Position numbers and translations under genes: made by a program
In this document: positions 1-8,023 of the stretch, piece after piece
How positions within the stretch are numbered: position 1 is the first letter of the stretch
Layout: each line of letters opens with the position of its first letter
NCBI GenBank assembly: GCA_003833135.1
Contig: QZLH01001132.1
Location: 14,688 to 27,311 of the forward strand
Origin: Oehlia diaphana
Lineage: Eukaryota > Glomeromycota > Glomeromycetes > Glomerales > Glomeraceae
Direction of reading: 5' to 3'
DNA length: 12,624 nt
Notes under the pieces: model-generated
What the model was told of the DNA's origin: nothing
The model's input: the letters and a program-made list of their open reading frames with translations, nothing else
Databases searched by the model: none

Positions 1-2
1 CG

Positions 3-230
3 TTTGAATCTTACCTTATTGACAGCATTAAATTATTTCTTGAGCAAAAACGAAATAAAAAAATGATAGATGTCTTTGTTGATAACATCATCATGCTAAA
101 TAACGTTACATCAATCGGCAATGAATTTGATGTGGTCTTTATTACGGCAATCATTGAGAAACGCAATTGTTATGTACGAGAAGAACTTGATAAATGGAAA
201 AATGGACAACAATTTGACCTTCCTTCATGA
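3..230 (+). pseudogene. 5' piece of an unrecognised gene, open from the window edge and broken at 228-230
   Basis: Frame 3 is open from the first bases to a TGA at 228-230, giving 75 residues with good codon structure and no start inside the window that must be used, so the gene begins upstream. The end reads ...GQQFDLPS-stop. The following frame opens at once with an ATG at 227-229 that overlaps this stop and continues with ITPTMKF. Loss of one base at the junction would explain why two protein-like frames abut exactly here. I therefore treat this piece and 227-1102 as one gene with a frameshift. Alternatives are a sequencing error or two truly overlapping ORFs. No domain is recognised with confidence. 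The combined piece has the feel of the C-terminal half of a large multicopy fungal protein, a weak impression only. Confidence 0.5.
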
Positions 231-1102
231 TCACTCCCACGATGAAGTTTATTACAACTTCAAATCTATCAGATAGCGTTCATATAACTCAATATGTTAA
301 AAATATTATGACCTATAGTTCTTACGCAATTCAACCAGAACAGCGCTCAGGATCAGATGTGGTACTTTCTCTCATGGATGATAAGCAAAATGTGGTGCTA
401 TTATCGGTAGGCTGTGCAGTTTCTAGTAGTGTTTCTGTTAATAGACAAAAAGTCAAAGATCAATTAATTAAATCATGTTTGAGGTTTCAATATATTGAAT
501 GTCCTGATGATAACAAGAATAAAAAGAAGAAACCAAAACGCCTCAAAATTGGTCTTACTGCTGATTTACCGAAGGATGACATAGCTGATGAAGAGGACAA
601 CTTAGAAGGAGAGGAGGAGGAAGAATATGGCCAAGAGGAGGAGGAAGGGTATGGCCAAGAGAAGGAGAAAGAGTATGGCCAAGACCAAAAATTAGATTAT
701 AGTGGTTTGGATTATGATTTGAACTACGCCGAAAACACCAAGAAATACCTAATATCTGATTTCCCTAAACACAATCAAATCAAAACTTTAATTAAAAATC
801 GAAAACATATTTATGTTTCAGTGGAACTTCCACGTAGAGCTGACATAAGACCTGGCAAAAGATCTGGCAAAAGAGTTGAATTGTTTCGATTAAATGAATA
901 TGGTGATCTTGTGATTATTGTTGATGATCGTAATATTAAGCATGTTTTTGGAGAGACCATTGAGAGACTAGTGGAAAATCTTAGGTGCGTATATTTTCAT
1001 ATTAGAGTTGGCAACAAATGCATTCTAATGTAAGAATTTTTTATTTCTAGTCAAAGAGGTAAAAATCAAGACTCGTCTAAAAAAAGAAAAAAATCAGAAT
1101 AA
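227..1102 (+). pseudogene. 3' piece of the same unrecognised gene, with acidic repeat and basic tail
   Basis: The frame is open from 227 to a TAA at 1031-1033 (268 codons), then continues in the same frame to a second TAA at 1100-1102. Residues 13-90 contain a GSDVVLSL...VVLLSVG stretch that loosely recalls the hydrophobic strands of PD-(D/E)XK-fold domains, but the usual catalytic Q-x-K is absent; this is low-confidence inference. Around residues 120-155 lies a strongly acidic region ending in three codon-aligned 8-residue repeats of the form (E/K-rich)YGQ. The C-terminal part (residues 165-268) is a mixed alpha/beta-looking domain with a small duplication, GKRSGKR. The segment after the first stop encodes a basic SKKRKKSE tail that resembles a nuclear localisation signal, so the first stop may be a nonsense mutation (CAA to TAA would suffice). 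The piece joins the 3-230 frame through a probable one-base loss. Function unknown. Confidence 0.5.
611..682 (+). repeat. Three 24-bp tandem repeats coding for acidic (E/K)-rich YGQ units
   Basis: The units at 611-634, 635-658 and 659-682 are in register with the reading frame and each ends in TATGGCCAA (Tyr-Gly-Gln). Units 1 and 2 differ by two bases in the glutamate-to-glycine codon; unit 3 has G-to-A differences that turn some Glu codons into Lys. They look like a replication-slippage expansion inside a disordered acidic linker. Confidence 0.85.
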
Positions 1103-1354
1103 TGTAAAATTTTTATTGCAGATTCAACTGATCAGTGTTCTGAAATAATGTATATGAAATCACTATATAAAAATAAATGTTTTTAGTATTTCCGCATTTA
1201 TTATAATTACATTAGATTAAACTGTAGTAACATAAAATTTATATTTTCGAGTAAGTATGCATAATCAATTTTAATAAAACATGCACATCTGGGCAATTAG
1301 GAAACATGTAGTGTATAGAGACCCTTGTGTGTAGTGTATGGTGATATTTAGCTA

Positions 1355-1445
1355 TGTACGTATGGTTGCACTGAGTGTACTGTACGTACATACATGGCAA
1401 ATAAATAATAATAATAATTAATTAAATCAAAACGTACGTACGTAT
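1355..1445. repeat. ACGTACGT-type palindromic simple sequence
   Basis: The word GTACGTA or its rotations occurs near 1357, 1381 and 1432-1443, the last as about three tandem ACGT units. It flanks an (AAT)n tract. The word is self-complementary, so the block can fold on itself; no function is implied. Confidence 0.6.
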
Positions 1446-1510
1446 GAATGAAATAAGAGAATGATAAGGCGCAGCCGCAGTAACTGTCTGCAGCACTAGT
1501 CCATCAATTT

Positions 1511-1822
1511 TAATTCATCACATCGTCACGCTCCGGCCTTGTTTCACTGTTTATAATTATCTGAGGGACAGTTTTTTTTCACGTGTTAGTGCATAACGCT
1601 GTAATGCGGCCCTGTGCAAATTTTGGCATTAACCCCAGTGACACCCGAAAAAATTCCGCAATAGTAAATTTATTCATCACACACGTCACGTCCCTCTGTG
1701 TTTCCATTTTCTATAAGTATCTGAGGGACTTAGTTTTTTTCGGTTAGTCAAAATCCTATTTGTCACTCCCTTAGTCGTCACAGATTATTCACGTGTTACT
1801 GCATAGTGCCGGCCCTGTGCGG
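1511..1822. repeat. Diverged direct duplication of about 110-160 bp
   Basis: Copy 1 (1511-1618) and copy 2 (1671-1822) share, in the same order, ATTCATCACA, CGTCACG, TTATCTGAGGGAC or its ATAAGTATCTGAGGGAC variant, a T run, CACGTGTTA(G/C)TGCATA and GGCCCTGTGC. Copy 2 has an extra ~45 bp after the T run. The order and shared rare words show a real duplication, probably within an old mobile element. Confidence 0.75.
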
Positions 1823-1861
1823 AACAGATTTTCGGGTGTCATAGGGGCAGTTAATTTTGCC
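1621..1861. repeat. Inverted repeat arms 1621-1652 and 1829-1861
   Basis: The left arm contains GGCATTAACCCC..TGACACCCGAAAA. The right arm is its reverse complement in the form TTTTCGGGTGTCA..GGGG..TTAAT..GCCA, with small gaps. Each arm follows the GGCCCTGTGC word that ends one of the direct copies, so the duplication carries the same terminal module in opposite orientation. This is typical of nested or foldback transposon ends. Confidence 0.7.
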
Positions 1862-2095
1862 AGTTCAATTGGTAAACATATGCTGCGCCACTGGATACAT
1901 TTATATATACATATAACTTTTTTGAATTAATAAGAAAAAAGGTGAGCCCTATTTGTGCTTCATACAAATCTACTAATGACCCATAAATAAAAATTTCTTA
2001 TGTAGAATGTGGCCAAAGGCATACCTCTTAGGATCAAGATTAAAAAAATAACCTGACCAAATTGTGTCCATCAATGTGATATAATGTTTCTTACC

Positions 2096-2897
2096 TATGA
2101 TTATTATAGAGATAAGACTTATAAAGCGGTACTTAATATAATAGACTGCACTCCCCAATATAAGGCTTCAGTTCTGCTTACATCAAAAAATGCCCGTAAA
2201 GTTGCTAAAGTATTTAGAAAAAATATGGTGATCAAAATAACTTATTGATATGACCAAAGCTTTTATAATGTAATGGTGGTCGTGAATTTATGGGCGAGAC
2301 TTCCCAATTAATGCAAAAGCATAATGTCATGATTTGAGTTATGGAACCCTATAACCATAGAGGTATTGTAATGGTAAAATGTTTTAATAAGACAAAAGGG
2401 GACATGCTTTATAAGATTCAATATGTTGTTGAGTCTATATCTTTTGATCCAAGATTAATAAGAACATGGATTAGATATTTGCCAAAAGTTGTCGATTACC
2501 TAAACAATTATCCCACACATCTTATCAGAGAACTGGTTCTTTGAAATGGGAATTAGTGTCTTCAGAAGCCATTTTATTATAAGAGATCAAATCTAAGCCA
2601 TCGATATCATCAAAGCAACCTATTGGCAAAGATAAGATAATGTTAAAAAAAGGTAATTCTATCTGCTATTTTCTTGCCAATGCTGAAATGGAAGGTGAAA
2701 TAGAAGCAGTGTGTAGGAGCACTGATCTTATATAGTCACCTTTTATTCATAAAATCTGAAAATAGTAATGTCAAAAAATGAGCCTGTCTTATATATCTTG
2801 AAGGTGATGAGTTTTCACCAAAGCGGGGATTTGTGAGAGAGGAACTCATATTAATAGCTGATCCAGAAAAGGTTAAGTACCCACCTCAAAGTATATT
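2096..2897 (+). pseudogene. Decayed retroviral-type DDE integrase, Polinton/Maverick-like
   Basis: Pieces in three frames read in order as an rve-type integrase. The first is a strand with IIDCTPQYKAS, whose first catalytic Asp is intact (GAC at 2144-2146). Next comes a GGREFMGET motif in which the second Asp is Asn (AAT at 2272-2274), then MEPYNHRGIVMVKCFNKT with Lys at 2377-2379 where the catalytic Glu of the V-E-x-x-N motif should stand. The second and third positions are 35 codons apart, close to DD35E spacing. A helical region (2400-2530) and a C-terminal YLEGDEFSPKRG-like module (2790-2897, read as YILEGDEFSPKRGFVREE) follow. Stops occur at 2251 and 2335 (TGA) and 2733 (TAG), with frame changes between 2240 and 2272 and near 2528. 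The neighbours downstream (nuclease and A32-like ATPase) support a Polinton-type origin. Such integrases insert the element into host DNA. This copy cannot be active. Confidence 0.8.
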
Positions 2898-2939
2898 ATT
2901 CGTATATTTCATTTATGCTTCTTCTAATAGTGAATTAAA

Positions 2940-3474
2940 CTAAGCTAAAAATTATGCAAAAAACATGGTAGAGATTATTTTGAAAAAACTGGCCAGATAT
3001 ATGGACATGGTGATTATTTCTAGTCTTGCGAGAATGATGTACACCAGTGGGAATATCTATTAAAATATATTATAAAAAAGTTTGAATGGTGTCCTCTATA
3101 CCATCATACAAGCAGTAAACACTAATGCTGATATATTTTTGAGATTCTACTAAGCAAGAAATTTCCACTATATAGACCAAATTTTTTTGCATAAAATACA
3201 ACTTGATAGATATAATGAAGAGTTGCGACTAGAATTTAAATTTCATGATAGGCAACACTATAGTCTTAATTTAATATTCTATAGGAGAAGCCAAATAGAT
3301 TTGGATAAACAGAAAATGCATGATCAGAAGAAGCAGGATATATACAAGAAGCAAGGTATATGTCTTATTAAAGTGCCGTATACTGCGAATTTATATCCAT
3401 TTATTAGGTATATACTAATCAAGAAAGAATTTTTGGATGAAGTGAAGCCCAACTCTAGAAAGTTCACATGATTT
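2940..3474 (+). pseudogene. Decayed zinc-ribbon plus PD-(D/E)XK-like nuclease
   Basis: Two frames form one protein-like track. The first (about 2955-3120) encodes KHGRDYFEKTGQIYGHGDYF, a TAG at 3021-3023, then a C-x4-H-x-W ... W-C-P-x-Y pattern; the last Tyr (3099-3101) stands where a second zinc-binding Cys would be expected. The second (3187-3471) encodes RLEFKFHDRQHYSLN, an E-h-x-(G/D)-x-Q-H core like that of PD-(D/E)XK nucleases with a following zinc-ribbon link. After it comes a D-Q-K-K-x(5)-K-K-Q-G-I-C-L-I-x-V-P-Y segment that fits the helix and last strand of that fold. It sits between the integrase and the ATPase in the same orientation, so it was probably a gene of the same element, perhaps for processing DNA ends or replication intermediates (inference). 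It matches the nuclease domain of the minus-strand gene at 4390-5600 in layout and motifs. Confidence 0.6.
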
Positions 3475-3531
3475 AAGTAAATCAAGTTCGCTGAAATTTC
3501 TCATTTTGATGTGCTTTATATATTGTACTAT

Positions 3532-4264
3532 ATGAAATTCTTTGTGTATAATGTTGATAAGATCTTCAGAAAATCTTTGAAGCGAATGAAGGGCAATAAA
3601 TATAGTCCAGATTGGCCTTTTCGTCTTCTAGTTACTGGAGGTTCACATAGTAAAAAAACTAATATAGTTATCAATCTTATTCTAGATAACAAACTCCAAC
3701 ACATATTTAAAGGTAAGAAGGGAGATAAATATATTAAAATGATGATCTCATTTTAGTTGAAAAGCATGCTGAACCTAAATGGGAACTAGTAAAAAATGCT
3801 ATCCACATTTTTGTGAATAGTCCTGTGCCATATTGAGAGAATATCACATTTTAAACAATAAAGGTGAAAAAGATTTCAAATATAAGCAAATTCTCCTGAA
3901 GAGAAGCACTGTTGTTATTTTTAAAGATCTTTGTGCTAAATCAAAAAAAGTACAAGAATGTATAGTCCCTTACTTCATTAGTGAACAGCATCAAAACATA
4001 TCTCCTATATACGTAACTTAAAAATATCAAGCTGTGCCAAAGATAATTCATGAAAATATCTTACATCTAGTCATATTCCAAGGTAGTGGTAACTGGAACG
4101 ATATCTATAGAGTCATGTATCAATATACGGATGATCCAAAAAAAGCGTCTAAGATCATTAATAAATATTTGCGAGATAAAAATTTTGTAGTCTTTGATTT
4201 CACTAAGCCAATAAATGATCTATTAGCGATTAGACTAGGTTGGGATATGATTTTAACATTTTGA
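3532..4264 (+). pseudogene. Decayed A32/FtsK-HerA-like packaging ATPase
   Basis: A likely start is the ATG at 3532 (MKFFVYNVDKIFRKSL). The P-loop region reads WPFRLLVTGGSHSKKTN; the Walker A codons at 3637-3660 give G-G-S-H-S-K-K-T, so both glycines near the lysine are lost. A frame change near 3738 leads to NDDLILV...PKWELVKNA. Stops TGA 3834-3836 and TAA 3852-3854 follow, and a second frame change lies near 3890-3903. Then [10 protein letters not shown] has the Walker B-like strand with Lys-Asp where an acidic pair is expected. TAA at 4019-4021 interrupts ISPIYVT/KYQAVPKIIHENI, and the end is FDFTKP..DPLAIRLGWD-like. Order and motifs fit the A32-type DNA-packaging ATPases of Polintons and large DNA viruses. 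In a live element it would pump DNA into capsids. No capsid, protease or polymerase gene is in the window. Confidence 0.75.
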
Positions 4265-4389
4265 AAAAAAGTATTGCCAAATTTATATTGAATTATAAAA
4301 TGTTTATTAGTGAGACCTGAAAATAATTAGTCAATAAGTCCTAGTATACATAGTTCTTGTCGAATAATCTTCTCAGAATTATTATCATC

Positions 4390-5600
4390 ATATCATATGT
4401 AAAAGAGATATATACTATTTTTTTCACATAATTTTTTTTTGAATTGATCCCATGCTTGCTGTTTAATAAATTTGATAAAATTATTGGAATTTTTTTTCAT
4501 AAAAGAATTCATGATATTTTTCATGCTGTACATCTTATACTTCAATTGCAAAGTTATAGTTATAGTAGGGGATATTAAGTTCTAATCCTTTAAGGTGTTC
4601 TAAAGTTTTAAGAAAATCAGGTTGGCAATATATCTTGGATAGTAGCCCAAGATATTTTGTTACAATTTTACAATATAGATTTTTACATTGATATTTACTG
4701 CAATATAAACATCATGTATTTTTATTTTTAATATTATTAAGTAGTGCATTTCATTGATGTCTATTACAGCATTCCCATAAGAGCGGAGATATGATATTAT
4801 TATATTTTTCTGAGAGACATTTACCTTCTTTATTAAAATCCAGATCTTTTGCAATTTGGAGATCAAGTTTTAAAAAATTATCTTCACATACTGGATACTA
4901 ACTACTATGCTGTATGCTATGTAAATTGGCTTTCCATTTATGACACTTTGCATAGCTTCACAATAATGGTTGGTTGGTATTAATATATTTTTCTGAAAGG
5001 CAATTGCCATTCTTCTCACGTACTAAACTTTTTGCAAATTTTATACTATATTTCAATTCACGCTTTGTATAATAGGAACACCAAGTGTTATTATTTTTTA
5101 CATTATTTAATGATGCTTACCATTTATGACTTTTAGCATGTACATTTCTATTTTAAAGGGAATTTGTTATTAATATTTTTCTGATAAACATATCCCTCCT
5201 TTACTAAATGTGAAACCCTAAATTTTATAATATTTTATGGCATTCAGGAGTCAGAACACCATGTATTACAATTTTTATATAATATAATGATTTATGTCAT
5301 TCATGACTTTTAGTGCATTTTTATAAAAGTGGAGAACTGGAATTAACATTTTTTTTAGATAAATATTGCCCATTTTTACTATGAGCTATCTGCCTAGCTT
5401 CTTCAATAATATAAGATGCATTTTCTGCACAATATGAACACCAATTTTTACCAATTTTGATATAAGAAAATCTTGCTTGCTACTCATAACCTTTCGCATA
5501 TTTTCATTTCATGAGTGATTGGTAATTAATATACTTTTCTGAGAGGCATATTCCTTCTCTTTTCATAACTACTGCATTCATGTCTTTTAATGTATATTTG
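4390..5600 (-). pseudogene. Decayed zinc-ribbon repeat protein with C-terminal nuclease domain
   Basis: Read on the minus strand, five repeat units of about 61 codons follow each other, each with a CLSEKYIN-like segment, a (W)-x-C-x4-H-x-(W) core and a WC-x-x-C half site. The clearest half site is NWCSYCAENA. CLSEKYIN-type segments are complementary to about 5527, 5343, 5170, 4979 and 4797. The second-Trp codons of the core lie at 5480, 5297, 5120, 4934 and 4751, a period of 177-186 nt. After the last unit the C-terminal part (4680-4400) reads FLKTLEHLKGLELNIPYYNYNFAIEV-stop-DVQHEKY. This has the D...E-x-Q pattern of PD-(D/E)XK nucleases, with Asn where the Asp is expected, and ends in a KKKLCEKNSIYL segment after a frame change. 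Stops fall mostly on the conserved Trp codons. Zinc-ribbon repeats probably bound DNA or chromatin next to a nuclease; the biological role is unknown. It runs convergent to the ATPase remnant. Confidence 0.7.
4745..5555 (-). repeat. Five tandem ~183-bp units coding for zinc-ribbon modules
   Basis: The paired Trp positions of each unit are 24 nt apart: 5504/5480, 5321/5297, 5148/5120 (28 nt after a small indel), 4958/4934 and 4775/4751. The unit period is 183, 177, 186 and 183 nt. At DNA level the units are now very diverged, so the array is old, but the codon-level register is still kept. Confidence 0.75.
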
Positions 5601-5659
5601 ATTCCCATTTCAAATAATAATACTTACAGTTTTTGTAATTCTAATTCTAATTAATAGGC

Positions 5660-5944
5660 CACTGGTAAAAAAATGATTTATCCTATATATATCTTACATA
5701 TATCAGGTACTCAAAATGTAGAAAATCATACACAAATAATACATATATTATACACATATTGGGTACTAATATATATATCATATATATATCAGATACTTGA
5801 TAGGTATACAATATACAGTATATAAGTATCCAATATATATATGATATGTATATTATTTGTATATGATTTTCTACATTTTGAGTACCCAATATGTGTATGA
5901 TATGTGTAGGATATGTGTAAGATAGACCACTTTTTTTACCAGTG
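5660..5944. mobile_element. MITE-like foldback element of 285 bp
   Basis: Both ends begin CACTGGTAAAAAAA when read inward (left 5660-5673, right the complement of 5931-5944). The inverted similarity runs far inside: TATC.TACA.ATATC words, GGTACTCAAAATGTAGAAAA at 5705-5725 and its complement at 5863-5885, then CA(A)TATTGGGTACT-like blocks, so each arm is about 110 nt. The centre is AT-dinucleotide-rich. No clear target-site duplication is seen. It has no coding capacity; long frames inside it are by-products of the palindrome. It can fold into one long hairpin, a possible small-RNA source. Confidence 0.8.
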
Positions 5945-5982
5945 AGAATATGATTTACTGCCTTATGTGAGAAAAGTAATCA

Positions 5983-6010
5983 TAACAGATTACTGCAGAA
6001 AGATCTGTTA
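5983..6010. repeat. Small hairpin TAACAGAT / ATCTGTTA
   Basis: The arms 5983-5990 and 6003-6010 are perfect reverse complements with a 12-nt loop containing CTGCAG. It lies between the MITE and the left end of the 5-kb element. It may be a chance hairpin. Confidence 0.35.
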
Positions 6011-6124
6011 GATACAGTATATTCTTAACTCCAATCAAGAAATATTTTTATATCCCACCCACACAAAAAAAAATGAATATATATGCTACTGGGGTTACTT
6101 TATTAATACAGAAAATACATTATA

Positions 6125-6171
6125 CAGTCAAAACTCAATATAATAAACCCTCTGTTTAGGTGATTTTAAGT
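6125..6171 (+). repeat. Left terminal inverted repeat
   Basis: It starts CAGTCAAAACTCAATATAAT and includes TGATTTTAAG about 37 nt in. It pairs with the right end at 11144-11190. TA at 6123-6124 precedes it. The next ~220 nt (to about 6390) are extremely AT-rich and hold no gene. Confidence 0.7.
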
Positions 6172-6394
6172 TATTATACTGAGTATTCGGTAAAACAAAT
6201 ATTCTTGTTATATTAAACTTAATATATAATTTTTTATAATTCGCTTTATCAATTTTTTTGTAATATATGCTATTATTTATTATATTATTTATAAAATTGA
6301 TATTATTATTATTTATTAAAAATATTAATAAATCCTATTCGCATTATTATATTATATTTATAAACTACTATTATTAGAAGTACTAATAAAATTC

Positions 6395-6826
6395 TTATTT
6401 ACAAATTACATATTCATCCAAATTTAATTGTAGCATAGATTCTGATTTAAATCTCAAAACTTTTCTTCTAATGCCCTTCAAAATTTTTAATTAGTCACTA
6501 GTAACCTCATAATTTTCTGGTAGAAAATTGTGAAAAGTAATTAATTTTTTAATACTACTTAATACATCACTTAAGGAAATATTAGGAATAAATTCATTTT
6601 TATTATTATCTTGTACTGTTTCTGCATTATGTCTTGATTGCACAGTTTTAACAATCTTATCATCTTCCAACAAAATTTCATCTTTACCTAATTTATTAAC
6701 ATTAATATACTCCAACCCAAATAAAGTATCATCATATGGATGGTGATATGGCAGTTTCTATATACCATCATTTAAGTTATTTTCATCATTTTCCCTATTA
6801 AAATTAATTTGTGATACGTGAGTCAA
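6395..6826 (-). pseudogene. C-terminal exon of a pogo/Tigger-type transposase
   Basis: On the minus strand a 3' splice site (TTTTTTTGCAG, complement of 6827-6837) precedes an exon starting at 6826. The exon has a TAG before KLPYHHPYDD, then LEYINVNKLGKDEILLEDDK, NISLSDVLSSIKKLITF and, after a TAA at 6491-6493, IRRKVLRFK...QLNLDEYVICK ending at TAA 6395-6397. The order (LPY.P, a 'YI.(I/V)' and 'E.LL.DD.IV..V' acidic segment, a helical SL.VL.SI..L tail and a basic stretch ending in Q-x-x-LD-x-Y) is that of the C-terminus of pogo/Tigger (CENP-B-related, DDE_1) transposases. The catalytic core and CENP-B-type HTH are missing. It lies next to a terminal inverted repeat of matching type. Confidence 0.55.
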
Positions 6827-7061
6827 CTGCAAAAAAATGTCAATTATCACTATAGATTTGAGGTGATAATAACAATTATTATTTTTAAGGTAGTTGAGAA
6901 TCTTTCACTTCATACATAACCAACCCTCAAATTATTAGTCAAATATACGTTAAATAATATTAAAATGTAAAGAATATCAAGTTACTTTAATCTTTCCTAG
7001 CTTTTTAGACAAAAGTATACATTATAGGCCATTTTTTTGTGATTAGTGGAAATCGCGACGT
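6827..7061. other. Non-coding gap between two divergent genes
   Basis: It lies upstream of both the minus-strand transposase exon (as its intron or lost upstream part) and the plus-strand gene at 7062. No conserved coding frame was found on either strand. A plus-strand promoter would have to be here, but no convincing element can be named. Confidence 0.5.
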
Positions 7062-7973
7062 ATGAATAATACAAACAAAACTTCTGGATTATATCCCATT
7101 CAAATAAACATGAGAACATTAGTCGTTCTTCAAAATGTACAGTTTATTATTACTGTTGTCAAAGATTATCCTAATTCTTTACAGCAGCCGGGATATATCT
7201 GTGAAGCGGAAGATCTAATAAGTGCTATTTTTAATAACCCTTCAGCTGCTGTAACTACGCTCTATCAGAGGCTTTTTAATAATAGTACTAAATTTTCTGG
7301 CCCTCTTATTATGGGTCATAACAAAGTAGAAATTAGTGAACAACTTTTGGAAGGAGTTATTTTTTGCCCATTTGGTTGTTTTATTGGAAAGTTTTGGTTA
7401 TTTGTATATGAAATTGGTGTTTCTTCTGATGAACAATTATATTATGCTGGTTCAGAATTTAAGTCATCTTTTATGTATTCAATTGGTAAAAAGAAACAAA
7501 GAGTTTTATTTGTTCAAGAAATAAATACAAAAAATTCAATAGTAAATATGTATTAAGATTTTGAATTGCGGTTTACATATGTTGAAAATAATTTTAATAA
7601 TGTATGGCAAAAAATTGATGTATTACAAAAGTATAGAGGCGTTGATATATTTGGAATCAGTCATTTCCAAGTCCAAACCTTTGTTCAAACATTGCTTGTA
7701 CCTAGATGTCAGCCTGAAGAATAGCATATTATCAATAAAATGCAAGCCTTATGGAATTATTACTTGCGAAAATTTACATTGGCTTCTATTCAATGAAATG
7801 AATTTTTTATTATATGGTATAATGAAATAAAAACAGTTATTGAACTCATCATCTCTCTAAAAAAAATTTATCTACCTGATTATATATTTAATGAAAGAGA
7901 AATGAGAGCATGGCGGGCAATGCTAAGTCATGCTGGATGTGTTAACATTACACCTTATACAAAAGTTTTTGAA

Positions 7974-8023
7974 GTTTGAATTTATAAAAAATTATTACTC
8001 ACATTTTACATCTTGAATTTTAG
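7974..8023 (+). other. Intron 1 of the transposase-like gene
   Basis: The donor is GTTTGA after GAA at 7971-7973 and the acceptor TTTTAG ends at 8023. It joins TPYTKVFE to YEFWTRFSDP in phase 0. Confidence 0.6.

Larger units (their letters stand above)
1103..2095. other. Non-coding stretch with simple sequence and diverged repeats
   Basis: No credible coding frame is seen on either strand. The region holds AATAAA-like polyadenylation-type words near 1170, an (AAT)n tract near 1402-1418, ACGTACGT-rich simple sequence at 1355-1445 and the repeat complex at 1511-1861 listed separately. The more GC-rich patch at about 1470-1860 contrasts with its AT-rich surroundings and may be an old transposon end. 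Confidence 0.6.
2096..4264 (+). mobile_element. Polinton/Maverick-like element remnant
   Basis: An rve-type integrase, a nuclease and an A32-like ATPase follow each other in one orientation within 2.2 kb. Integrase plus packaging ATPase is the hallmark pair of Polintons. Terminal inverted repeats, type-B DNA polymerase, protease and capsid genes were not found, so this is a fragment and its borders are unknown. Every gene has frameshifts, stops and lost catalytic residues. Confidence 0.6.

Noticed and set aside
227..230. ATGA overlap considered as prokaryotic-style translational coupling
   Set aside because: Introns, A/T richness and transposon types show a eukaryote; a frameshifted single gene is simpler.
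1031..1052. 22-nt intron GTAAGA...TTTCTAG near the end of the first gene
   Set aside because: Too short for splicing; a single in-frame stop followed by an open frame is the simpler reading.
1973..2158. Minus-strand 61-codon frame
   Set aside because: It is antisense to the start of the integrase remnant, where plus-strand pieces (YKAVLNIIDCTPQYK) match a known fold; the minus frame shows no motif.
4660..4866. Minus-strand 68-codon frame rich in Ile/Lys/Tyr
   Set aside because: It is a shadow in the wrong register of the zinc-ribbon pseudogene; the neighbouring minus frame carries the CLSEKY and WECC..H motifs.
4745..5555. Regular ~183-bp spacing considered as a CRISPR-like or satellite array
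   Set aside because: The units are not identical in DNA; what is conserved is a codon-level zinc-ribbon pattern.
5683..5889. Minus-strand 68-codon Tyr/Ile-rich frame
   Set aside because: It lies wholly in the foldback element and reflects its TATATA/TGTGTA repeats.
7336..7524. Plus-strand 62-codon frame inside exon 1
   Set aside because: It overlaps the main exon in another frame; the exon frame has clear motifs and continues for 304 codons.
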